Of a stretch of DNA of 64,000 nt, positions 24,032-34,914 are shown piece after piece. Every line of letters begins with the position of its first letter. Positions within the stretch are counted from its first letter, which is position 1. Location: contig JAQFVV010006309.1 of NCBI GenBank assembly GCA_028023455.1, positions 2,291,072-2,355,071 on the forward strand, read 5' to 3'. The translations under genes were made by a program, and so were the position numbers. Source of the stretch: Epiperipatus broadwayi. Its lineage: Eukaryota > Onychophora > Udeonychophora > Euonychophora > Peripatidae. Below the pieces are notes generated by a model. It saw only the letters and a program-made list of their open reading frames with translations, was not told where the DNA came from and ran no database searches.

Positions 24032-24903
24032 GTGCAGATAAGAGAGAAAGTAATATTTTACAATAAGAGGGGACTAGTAATTATGAAAGTAAACTATATA
24101 GTAGAAGGGGAAATTTTAAAAGATATTCAAGAAATAATTCAAAAAATAATTGAGTCAAACATGGTTATAAGCCAAAAAATAGGGGAAATACTAAAACATT
24201 ACAAAGATGTATTTTTGGTAAACCCAGGAGTTATAAAGGAATATATTTACTGTATTAGTCTTAAAACTGAATCTTATTTTCACAATAGGTTTTATCCTAT
24301 TCCCATCCAATATAGAGAAGAAATTAGCCAACCAGATATGACAAATGGGAAATGGGGGTTTATCAGAAAACAATTAACCATGTACATTATTCCTTTAGTT
24401 ATAGTGAAGATAAGGGATAGATCAATGATAATATATTTGGATGCAAGGCCGTTAAACTCAATCACTATACCTGATCATGATGTATCTCCCAGAATTTCTG
24501 TTTTACTAATGAAATTTAAGGCAAGGAAAATATTTATGATTTGATTTAACATCAAGTTACTGGCAGATGCTGCTACATATCAAAGATAGAAAATATGCAG
24601 CCTTTCAGTACAAATGATTAACTGATGTATTTCAAAGAGTCCCCATATTTTGGTCTGTTAAATAGTGGCTTGGGGTTTTTGCATTTTCTTGACCACATTC
24701 TGTCAACTAAGATAAAAGAATTTATCATCTGTCACATGGATGACATAGTTAGACATAGTTATAACCTCAAAGGATCAAAAAGAGCATTTGGAAAATTTGG
24801 AAACCTTTTTACAAGAATGTTGACAAAAAACATAACTATTAATATTAAGCAAAGTTGGCTGACACAAGAAAAAATAGTGTTTCTAGGGCATTTTAGTGAA
24901 TAG
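24032..24903 (+). pseudogene. Gypsy reverse transcriptase remnant
   Basis: The first open piece (24032-24544, 170 residues) has 'HYKDVFLVNPGVIKEY', 'RFYPIPIQYREEI', 'IIPLVIVKIRDRS' and 'LDARPLNSITIPDHD', which is the classical Ty3/gypsy RT N-terminal order (YPIP..YREEV, NPLV.VKKKDGS, LDAR.LN). A stop-ridden piece follows. The second open piece (24625-24903) has 'FGLLNSGLGFL' and the catalytic box as HMDDIV in place of YMDD or YIDD, then 'KIVFLGHFSE' (family V.FLGH.VS). Several frameshifts separate the blocks. Confidence 0.82.
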
Positions 24904-25134
24904 AGATACATGAAGCCTCATCCAGATAAAATTAAGGCAATCACCTGGTTTCCATAACCTCATAATAAGAAACAAGTGAGGTAATTTCCGGGGGATCTAT
25001 AATTTCAACTAGAGGTTTTATAAAAACTTTTCCACAGTCATGAAAGCATTACTAATTTTGCTTCAAAAACAGAACAAGTGGAGTTGGCAAGGTCAGCAGC
25101 AAAAGGCATTTGTGAATGAATTAAACAAAATTAT

Positions 25135-25560
25135 TTGAAAAAAGTAACTTTGGCTTATTCAGATTTTAACAGGCCATTTTTATTACACACAGATATCAGT
25201 AATATAGGATTGGGAGCTGTTTTGTTTCAGGAAAGTCCAGACAAAGTTCATAAAGTGTTATACTTCCTTAGCATATCATTAACCATGGCTGAAAGCAATT
25301 ATACTGTGATGGAGAGAAAGAGGTCTTGGCAATTATCTGGGCAATCAGTAAACTAAAATACTTATTGCTTGGGTCCAAGATTATTGTCATTATGGACCAC
25401 AAGTGTCTGGAGTTTATTAATCAATATTTCCTGAATAATGATACTTTGAATAGGTGGAGTTTATTTTTGCAAAAATTTAATTAACAAATAGTATACTGCT
25501 GGGAAAGGATAATATAGTATTGGACATATTATGTCAAAATTTGGTGGAAAGTAGTCTGCA
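25135..25560 (+). pseudogene. Gypsy RNase H remnant
   Basis: Residues 'FLLHTDISNIGLGAVLFQ' (family F.L.TDAS..GLGAVL.Q) give the first catalytic Asp. 'MAESNYTVMERK' (family E.NY...E.E.LA) follows. In a shifted frame come 'LAIIWAISKLKYLLLG' and 'MDHKCLEF' (family TDHKAL.FL). A single frameshift near 25325 splits them. Confidence 0.8.
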
Positions 25561-26780
25561 ACATTTATCCCTAGAGGGAGCTCAGTTAATAATTATAGCA
25601 TTAAGTGTGGATGAATCTATAGCAAAGGGTCTGAAAAAGCTTTCTTATTTCCAAGAGGTAGATCCTGCATATGGTAATGTAGTGTAGTTGTCTGTACATC
25701 ACCCTGCTTATGCCAAGTTGAAAAGAAAGAAGATAGATACTAGTTGATTAATGTCCTGTTGGCTTTCAAACTAAAAGAGCATAGTAATATATGGAGAATT
25801 ATAATTTTCATGCTTTGCAAGCTAGATTAATTAATTATACACATAAGATATACCCACATTCCTATCTTGTCAAGTGTGTTGTAGGAACAAGCCTTTGAAT
25901 TAAAATTACGCTGACATGCTACTGCTGATATTGCTGATAATCCTAATGATTTGTTTGATATCAACTTTATGGTCATTACTTCCCTTCTGATAATACTAAG
26001 TTCTGTTAGTAACTTATGAGAAGTTTCCTCAGTTCATCCAGGTTTATCCATTGAATAAGGCTGATACCAATAGTATAATACGTTTTAAAAAGTATAATAC
26101 ATGTTTTAAAAAAATAAAGTTTCACCAAGTGGGTAAACCCTTGGCTATCCTCAGTCACCATGGAACTCCATTCATATTAAAAGAGTGGGATAAGTGTTTA
26201 GTCAGAGAATGAATTAAGCATGTTTGACTTTAATTAGAATTCTGCAGTTGAACCCCTGTGAGAGAGTAATGAAAAAATTTAGGTCTTTATTTTGGACCGA
26301 ACCAGACCAAAATCATAAACAATGATTTAATCTACTGCCTAGAGTTATAATATGATTAACTGTACACACTATGAATCTACTTGTCTAGCTCCTTAGAAAT
26401 TACATTACAGGAGACTAGCACCTTCAGTAAGATCCCTCTCCACCTGGATTTTATAAACATACCCTCAAATAGAGAGTGGCACAGAAAAACTACAAAAGAT
26501 GGCAGAGATTCAAAAAAGAAGGGATTGACAGATGGTCACATCCTTTCAAATAGGTGATTGGGTATTCATCAAGACTCTAAATGTTAGTAAACTTAATTTA
26601 AACCAATACAAGAAGTTCTTTACTTTGTATGATAGGCCCTACCAGATCATCTGAAGGTGTCGGTCAAATGTTTTTGTGGTACAGGGGAAGAAAGAGGTCA
26701 AATGTTCTTATGATGCCAGAAGTTTAAAACCTTTCAATAAAAACTGGAGAAGAGAGGGGGGAAGTTTTTTTTAATATCCC
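25561..26780 (+). pseudogene. Gypsy integrase remnant
   Basis: About 26150-26175 encodes 'SHHGTPF' (family SD.GT.F, catalytic Asp changed to His in this copy). It is followed by a recognisable 'ILKEWDKCL', 'NSAVEP' (family NP..NP.ER), and after 26380 'EITLQE', a block seen in gypsy integrases. The zinc-binding HHCC part is not clear. It is rich in stops. It ends at the polypurine tract. Confidence 0.65.
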
Positions 26781-26790
26781 AGGAGAGGAG
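26781..26790 (+). promoter_or_regulatory. Gypsy polypurine tract
   Basis: The run AGGAGAGGAG is directly followed by TGATG, the LTR start. A polypurine tract primes plus-strand DNA synthesis in LTR elements. Its position fixes the 3' LTR boundary at 26791. Confidence 0.75.
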
Positions 26791-29700
26791 TGATGAAAGT
26801 GGAATTTTCCACCTCATAAGAGAATATTACATTTTTGTTTAGTGTATATTCCAGTTATAATTTAGTATATAATATATAGTTATTAATAAAACATATATAT
26901 TTATAAATAAATTGACATAAGTAGAGTGATAACACTAATTATAGGGTGATCAAAATCTACTTGAAAAAATTTTAATTATACTTTGGTATGTTAATGGGGG
27001 GGAGTGATATGCTTCATTATAGAAATAAACTAAAGATATGAGTTTAATTTAAAAAAAATTAAATTCAAATGAGAAATTACACATCAAATCAATTGTCAAT
27101 AATTTTAGAACCCAGGTAAGAAAATTAAATCTGTAGTTGAAGTAATAAAAGAAAAATATTTGCTTGCTCCCTATCCATTATGAATGAAACTAAATTTTGT
27201 TAAAGTTGGTACTTAGCTAGTTTGCCTGCTGGAAAGCTTGTCACCCATTTTGTTTTAAATTATTCAGTTTCAGGGATTTCCAGCACTGGTATAAGCAATA
27301 TGGCTGACTCTAAATTATTGTATTTAATATTTAATTTTTTTTATTTATTAAAGTGATAAAGAAACACAAAACTCCAAAGAGTAGTAATTAAAAACTTTTT
27401 AAATGTAAATGCAGTAAAGAAAATAAAAGTAAAACATGATTAATCAAACTATAACAAAGATGTGGAGAAACATTACTTTTACTAACCCATAATTTTGAAA
27501 ATATTCCACTGAACAATCCAAAGGGTTTTAATTAAAATTTTTTTAATGAAAATTCATTACACCAGTTTAAACTAATCTCAGTTCACTCACACACACACTG
27601 TTTGGAACCTTCTAACCATATTTCTTTCCCAATACATAAGCACTTAGAATATGTTCATACATGACACTGACATTGTGTCTCCATTCACACATAAAGTGTA
27701 ATATCACGGTCATTATCACATACTTTTCAGGCAGGCACTATCCTGAAATTTTGAAAATATTCCACTACATCTTGTTCTGTCAGTGAAAGATACCAACTTT
27801 TAATATTTCAAAAATAAGTCAAAACCAAAATGATAAAAAAATCAGCATGAGTTAACAAATGTCAACAAAAAATAACATTAATTTTAACCACATGTTATCT
27901 GTTCATCTCATGTTAACATTTGGACATTATATTGTGAAAGAAATTTATTAAAAAATGTATTTGCATTTTTTAAAATTAACATTCAATTTAGAATACAATT
28001 GTTAATATTTTTTAAAGTTAACAAACTATACATGTTAATTTTAAAAATTTCGAACACATTTTTTAATAAATTGCATTCACAATTTAACATCCAAATGTTA
28101 ACAAAAGGATACAGATAACACATGATTAAAATTAATGGTATTTTTTTGTTGACATTCATTAACATGTGCTGATTTTTTTAATATTTTTTTTTTGCATTAT
28201 CATTTTTGGAAATATGATTAAAATTTGAAATCTTTCATCAATAGAACAAGATACAATGGAATATTTTCAAAATTACAGAATAGTTCCTGCCTGAAAAGTA
28301 TATGATAATGGCCATGATATTAAACTTTACGTACAATGGAGATGCAATGGTGGTGTCATGTGTGAACAAGTTCTAAATGCCTATCTGTTTGGAAAGGAAT
28401 GTGGTTAGAAGACTCCAAAACATCATTTGTAAGTACACTGAGATTAGTTTACAGCTGGTGTAGTGAATTTACATTAAAACATTTTTTTTAATTACAACCT
28501 TTGGATTTTTGTATGTTTCAGTAGAATATTTTCAAAATTATGGGATAGTAAAAGTGTTGTCTGACAGCATCTTTGTTATAGTTTGCTTAGTCATGTTTTA
28601 TTTTTATTTTTTTTATTGCATTTACATTAAAAAAGTTTTTAATTATAACCCTTTGGACTTTTGTGTTTCTTTATGATTTTAATAAATAAAAATATATATA
28701 AATATTGAATACGATAACTTAGAGTCATCCATATTGTTTATATCATGTGTTGGAAGCCTCTAAAAGGGGATAATTTAAAATAAAACAGATTGCAGCAAGC
28801 ATTCCAACAGGCAAACTATATTAGTACCTAAAGTTCTAATAAAAAAATGCTAGTGAAAGGAGGGGAGTATAATTTACAAATGGCAAATAAAAAAGTTTGT
28901 TTTTAAGAGGGACATTCTTTGTGTTATAAAAGAAGCTGTATTAAGATATCCAGCTACTACAACCATGATTTCTCCTGGAAACTCTTTTTCCCATAGACAA
29001 CTCTACAACTGAATGACTATACAGCTGTATATTATGCCCAAAAGATATGCATCAGAAAGCAAGATAGCTAAGGTTGAAGGTAAACTTATCATGTGGACAT
29101 TTGAAAAGTGGTGTAGTATGATAAATAACAACTTGTAGTCAAAAGTGGCATCCCCATTCCAGTTGAATGCAGTATAGTCCTGCCAGCTTTATGCATGAGC
29201 TCATATCATCAAACTTCTGTTTAGTGCTATGAATGTCACCCAATGGAGAGTGCATTATTTGCAAACCTGGGTAAATATGAACAATGCCATATTCATTGTG
29301 ATAATAACTATTAAACTAATTTTGTTTAAATTACTTGAGTGAAAATAGAACTATTAAAGAAAAAAAAGAAAGGGACCATATTGCATACAGAATTATTTTA
29401 ACATATATTTATTACGTAGTGCTTTGATGTAGTTTGTTTTTATTATTTATTGATTGTACATATAGATAAAGTTAGATTCAATCTATTCCTGAGGACTGAA
29501 TACGATTTTAGTTATTTTATATGTGTGTATGGGTTAAGGGTGTTTTATAGATAGGGCTTATTCTATAAACTGAATTTTGAAAAAGATTTTTTATTATTTC
29601 ATAATATCATCTTTTATGTGTGTCCATGCTACCTTCTGGTCGAAATAGAGGTAATATAGTTATCAAATTAGAGTAATATTAATCTCTACATCTAGGTTAA

Positions 29701-30264
29701 TAAATTTGCTCACTTGTTCTTTCTGGACTTGTTCTTTTTTGCCACTTGCTTTAATAATACTGATCCAAGGTTAATTGTACATTTCACATATACCTCTGGC
29801 GCATGTTATTTTTTACTTGTTATATATTGTTTATTTAGATATTGGTTTTTGCTTTTGATATTGATTGATGGCAATTCTCCTTAAGAGAGAGAAAAAGGGT
29901 TGATATTGTAGGGATGTGGGAAAAAAAATTGAATCACTCCATCTTATAAGGTGTTGAATTAATAAACCTTATTTGGAATTAATTCATACATACTTATTTG
30001 TAGTTTTGTTTAATGCTTTAACTATTAAAATTTTTATTTACCTACCATTATCCATCTACTGCATTCTCAGTATTTTATTGGGGATAATAAATAATCACAA
30101 ATTTGGTAGTGTTTGCATACATAAACCAATTGTTCATTTTAGCATGTATAGTGATGATGGCTAGTAAAATAAATTATGTCCAGCAACCTAGAGATGGGAA
30201 AGAAGTTAGTCTAGTGTAGTTTGGTTCCAGGCTTCAGCCTGGTGGCAGCTTCTAGTACTAATAC
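26791..30264 (+). repeat. Gypsy 3' LTR, interrupted by a foldback element
   Basis: Matches the 5' LTR before 27207 and after 28829. Removing the insertion (1621 bp plus one 7-bp duplication) leaves about 1.85 kb, a little more than the 5' LTR; part of the extra is a block of about 100 bp near 29590-29690 that is absent from the 5' LTR. The frame at 29973-30164 is LTR sequence, not a gene. Confidence 0.8.
27208..28828. mobile_element. Foldback element, 1.6-kb near-complete palindrome
   Basis: The ends are GGTACTTAGCTAGTTTGCCTG and the complement of GGTACTAATATAGTTTGCCTG (first 20 bases shown in part). Complementarity runs inward for most of each half: 'aaagaaacacaaaactcca', 'aattttgaaaatattccact' and 'ctaatctcagt' all have reverse partners. 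Both sides are flanked by TAAAGTT (27201-27207 and 28829-28835), a 7-bp target duplication. The uninterrupted 5' LTR confirms insertion. No transposase frame exists; the minus frame at 27983-28165 is the palindrome centre. The superfamily is not determined. Confidence 0.8.
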
Positions 30265-31264
30265 ATATTTGTAGTGGGTGATTTTTTTCCCAAATATTTT
30301 TTATTAATGGTGAATTACTTCGTTCACATAAAATATGCTTTGTTATAAAAATTTATGTATGATTAAATATAAAGTGTGGAATTACTTTCTTTGCATAAGT
30401 GCGTGTAATATGTTTAGTTAGGTATAGTTATTTATTAATTTTTGTTTTTTTTGACACTGTTAAATTCGCCATATTTGTAATTTGTTAAAACAACCAATTA
30501 ATCATTGTTGCAGACAATGTTTGGACAACCGACAAAATAGGGATTTTATATAAGAGCTGAAATTCCTGGATGTGATTAACAATTGCTGATCTAATAAACT
30601 TTTTTTTAAAAAAAAATATTAATTTTTAATAAAGTTTTCAATCAGCTAACTTCTTTTTTTTTTTGTCTAGTTCTATGACTGCAGCAAGATGATAAATTAC
30701 TTAAGGCATTCTACGAGTCAAACTGGATTATATGATTTGTTCATAGAAAATAAAATTGTTAAATATTTTGGTGGAGAAAATATAAATGTATTTGTTGATG
30801 CTAGACTTGGACAATTAAACTTCAAATACATGCAATATGAAAATTTTAATTTGTATCAATAATTATTTTCCGTGAATTTAGACACATTTACTAAGATGCT
30901 GGTTATATCTTTAACAATGTGTATGCATAAATATATGTATAATATTCTCTGCTTAAAAAAAAAAAACAGTTATTGTGCTTTCCAATGTTTGTTATTCTCT
31001 TAATATAATTTCTATTAAAACCTCAATTTTAAAGCTGTATTATAAATTTTAATGAGCCTCAAACTACATATTTATTAATGATTTAAACATATTTAAATTA
31101 ATATGTTTGTTAATGATTTAAAAAACATAAATAAATAAATTAATAAGATTATCCCACAAAAAAATATACTGATATATCTATTTTTGTCAATTCTTTATAA
31201 ACATTATCTTTATTATAAAATTTTGATAAAAATGCACATCTATTTACATTAATATATTTTGTAA
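30265..31264. other. Unassigned A+T-rich stretch
   Basis: No feature recognised. At 30690-30850 there is a short stretch of mixed composition that includes an open run on + ('ttggacaattaaacttc' region) with no family match and no good splice donor; I leave it unassigned. Confidence 0.45.
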
Positions 31265-31610
31265 TATATAGGGTATATGAGCACAGACTTTCACACGACC
31301 CACCACTCGCCACTCTATCTCATAACACTGATACACTTGAACACATATATGTCGAAAAGATAAATAATCACAAATATACGTATTTCATGCTAAACCAGCA
31401 ATCATCAATTGGTCCAGATTACCATCTCTCCACATATATGCTATAAGTGCTCAGATATATATTAAGATAGCCAATCTTCATACTTTAGTGAACAGGCTTC
31501 AATCTACTCCACACTCCAACTCTTCAACCATCCATCCAATTGAAAATCTGATGATGGAATGCACAATATTTTGATGAACAAAATTTTTATGTATCTAATA
31601 AAGCAATGAC
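31265..31610 (-). repeat. SINE-like repeat, third copy of the 330-753 family
   Basis: Contains 'cagactttcacacgaccc', 'tgctaaaccagca', 'ttaagatagccaatcttcat' and 'gatgatggaatg', matching the units at 1-135 and 330-575 in order. Here they form a single, non-palindromic copy, which shows the true order: tRNA-like head (minus orientation), then the tail. It ends near 31610 after an A+T-rich tail. Confidence 0.65.
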
Positions 31611-32959
31611 TAATAAAGTTTAATACATCTTTTTCTCTAAGCTTTTTGCTAACTGTAATTAAATTTATACATGAATACAGTTGAAATTAGAATTATATTT
31701 CAAAGTTTTTAAACTGAAGGTATCATTTAATTATTTTTCCATAATGCAGCTAAATATTAGATTTCATTTAATGACTTCTGTTAAATTAAAATGAATCTTT
31801 TTCCTTATATGTTATTAGCATTAAAAATCAATTATTTGGTTTTTTATATTCTATTTCATTTTTATAATAAATATAAATTATTTTTACTAATTGTCTCTCC
31901 AAATGCAGCTACCAGATGTTAACCTCTCAACTTTCTCTAAACATTTGTCTTGTATTTTATTCTTTAAACAATTATAATAGATTCTTCCCTTCTTCCAATA
32001 AAATTTCTCTACCCTCTAAATATTCAATAATCTGATTCCTTTTTATAGGATATTTTTCTTAATGACTTTATTTAAAATTCTAGTTTATTTAACTTATATA
32101 TATATATTTATTTCTCTTAACAACATTTTAATTGCAAGTGAAATCAAAGTTATTGTTCTAAAATCCTCTACAGTAACCATAACTTAAGGAATGGTAACTA
32201 TTGAAAGAAAATCTCTTGACCATTTCCTTGATAATTTAGATAAAAAATATCAATTAATTTTCAAATGTAAAAAATATGCAAGATTTTGTCATTAGGTCAT
32301 GAAATTACTTAGATTTTATATAATAATATAATTTACTTGCATAATTTTGGTTCAGTATCCTATTGCAGCCTGAAAATAAAATTGTTGGCATAGTATAGGC
32401 AAAGAGGATTTTCATTGTAATTACAAAAAAAATTACAAAAAATAAAAATTCAAATTTTATTTGCATACTGAATTTATTTTTTAAAGTACCTTAAAATTAA
32501 ATAAAAAATGTATATGTTATCTCAAAAAGAATTTTTATTTCAATAATTTATTAATATTTTTGTACCTATAGAAATTGTAATCTTTCTCAGTTAAAAATAT
32601 ATCATCTTAAGCACAAACAATACATTAAAAAAGATTAATTATTTAGATTATTATAACTACATCAGTAAATTGTCCATTACATTTCTTAATCTAACTTTTA
32701 TTTCATTAAGGCTGTATTTCTGTAAAAATTAAATGAATGAAAAAGAAACAGTAATGCAAAATGTTATTGGTTAGAGAATTACAAAAATAAAAACATTTAT
32801 GCCTGAATATAAAGTGCACCAACAATAAATTTATAAATTACTATACATTCAAGCACGAGTGCGTGTGTGGCGCAACTGTTCCCAAAAACTATTAATACAA
32901 AATAGCTAACTAAAAATAATAAACTAGCTGAGTGCTTTCAAAGGATCATGCCTTCATAA
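31611..32959. other. Unassigned A+T-rich stretch
   Basis: Pyrimidine-rich around 31900-32060 on +, otherwise low-complexity. No motif found. Confidence 0.45.
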
Positions 32960-33255
32960 TCATAGCTTGCTAATACATTTAATATGCAAATATGCTAATT
33001 CCATTTTTTTGATAAAGCAAAGCACGTGTCCTTCCTGTTTATGGCATCATTGTCTCGTGAGATGAATAAAGCCTCTTTGATTTTTCTTTTGAGGTCATGT
33101 CTCTCTCTACACATGATTGTGGGATTGTCTGAAATGCACTCGTGGTGACTTTTGCTCTGGTGCTGATAGAAAACTGAATAGGTAGAAGGATCGTTGCAAG
33201 CTCTATTGTATGAATATTTATGTTGTGCTAATCGTGTGGCCAAAGATGCTATACA
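32960..33255 (-). pseudogene. Penelope-like element endonuclease C-terminal remnant (second type)
   Basis: The minus frame 33243-32995 (82 residues) reads 'ATRLAQHKYSYNRA', 'YQHQSKSHH', 'RKIKEALFISRD' and 'INRKDTCFALSKKWN'. This is the order seen after the GIY-YIG core of Penelope-like elements (R..QHK, then ..H, then KIKEA..I...). It lacks the GIY-YIG core and the RT, so it is a 5'-truncated copy. It clearly differs in sequence from the copy at 16902-17231, so two Penelope lineages are present. Confidence 0.65.
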
Positions 33256-33365
33256 TTAATTTTTTTTTTAATGTTTTACTTTAATTTAACAAATTATGGC
33301 TTAGTAGAATATTTGACACAGGAGATTCAAAATGGCGATTAAAAAATTACAATAACTAAAACTGC

Positions 33366-33770
33366 TGATTTAATATTATAATACAGTGCAAATGAGAAGG
33401 ATTATTACCTTCTAAATATAATAACAATCTGAGACTTTGCTAGTAAAATTTGATAATTTAACATCTAATATTAGCAAATATAAATATATTAATATTATAA
33501 TAAAATACATTTTAATATTTCATAAGTGTTAATAAGATTATTTAAAGAAATGGCTGGAAAATGAATGATTTAATAGATTCTTGCTCTCATTCCAAGGCAC
33601 TCTAAGCTATAAATGCATTTATGTTTAAAAATAAGATGGTCATTCTTATTTTTTCAAAGTCTTTATCTTGTGTCTGTAATGACAACATCCTTGCATTTAA
33701 TGCAACTGATTTAATATTATATAGTATGGCACAAGTGAGAATGATTCTTACCTTCAAAATATAATTAAAA
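33366..33770. repeat. Direct repeat pair of about 60 bp
   Basis: 'gatttaatattata' followed by 'caaatgagaaggattattacc' at 33366-33425 recurs with changes at 33708-33770 ('caagtgagaatgattcttacc'). The 280 bp between includes 'aaagtctttatcttgtgt', shared with the element at 15650-16085. It could be an insertion with a long duplication or an unequal tandem duplication. Confidence 0.5.
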
Positions 33771-34914
33771 TGTTTTTATTATACACTATATTTGCATATA
33801 AGTTATTACTGTTTTGATTTGTTTAGTAAAATAATGATTTATTACTAAATGTTAAGCATGCTTTTTTTTCATCAGATTTTTAAAGCATTACATATTTTGA
33901 ATCTAGATTAATGAGTTTTTATTACTGTTAATAAAAGGAAACTTGTGTTCTCTAAAAAATTCACACTTAAATTAATTTTAAATAATTTTATTCTGTATAT
34001 AAAATTAGTAATACATTTTTTTGTAACTTTCTCTTAATTATGATACCCTTATGCATTTGGAGGTGATTTTAAGCCAAATATTTATATGATTCAGGTGATA
34101 ACAATAATATAGATTATCCTTTATTATGTAGGGAATGGCTCTCCCATTGATATAAAGCAATATTAATAATATCTGAAAATGCACAAAAAGAAGATAGTTT
34201 GCCATGTTTTGACTAATTTGTAAAATGGAAATTAAGACAACATGCCAAAAATGTCCTTTTTTCTTTCTGCAGATAAAAGATTTTGGTTAATAATAAATCA
34301 GTGTATGTTAAATATTTTGACATTTATACAGAACAGGTTTTTTGTAGATAAAATTTTTATATTAATTATGAGTCAAGATGAAGATCTAGCAGCAATACCG
34401 TCCATATTTTAATAGTGATTTTTAATTAAGTTCATTTTTATGTTAACTGTGATCCACAGCTGAACTTAACATTATTAGAGGAAACAATTACATATAGGTT
34501 TAATAATTACATTTGCAGCTAAGGCAATGAAAAAGCTTTATTATTTAGTATGTCAAGTGTGATGAAAGCAATATTTTTGCCTGGTTCACTTTCCAATATT
34601 AAACATTAAATGGATATTTGACAGCAGAAGGATCAGACATCATTCATTGTTGATTTTTATCAGGAAATAGTTGTGTGGATAGAGAAATATCAATGTATTA
34701 TTACAAATAGAAAGTTGATATTGATAAAATGAAGACATTTTTGTAATTTAATTAATAATGATTGACTGACAAAAAGTAATATGTTTTATATTTCGTTATG
34801 ATTTTTACCTATATTTCTAATTCAATTTGTATTTTTCTTATAAAAATCATATCATGCTATTTTTAAACACATTTAACACTTAGACATATAGATATTAAAA
34901 TGTAATGTATTGTA
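33771..34914. other. Unassigned A+T-rich stretch
   Basis: No feature recognised. Confidence 0.45.

Larger units (their letters stand above)
21169..30264 (+). mobile_element. Ty3/gypsy LTR retrotransposon, degenerate, with nested insertion
   Basis: Two long direct repeats (21169 to about 22881 and 26791 to about 30264) flank an internal region with protease, RT, RNase H and integrase remnants in the gypsy order PR-RT-RH-IN. A polypurine tract (about 26781-26790, 'aggagaggag') abuts the 3' LTR, whose first bases TGATG match the 5' LTR. The LTRs differ by many substitutions and indels, and every coding domain has stops, so this is an old dead copy. The 3' LTR carries a foldback insertion (27208-28828). 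Target duplication was not resolved in the A+T-rich flanks. Confidence 0.85.

Noticed and set aside
21160-30275. Target-site duplication of the gypsy element
   Set aside because: Candidates such as 'atat' are meaningless in these A+T-rich flanks, and the LTR end is uncertain by a few bases.
30690-30860. Possible exon before a TAA near 30860
   Set aside because: Some protein-like reading on +, but no family match, and the acceptor/donor pattern is weak.
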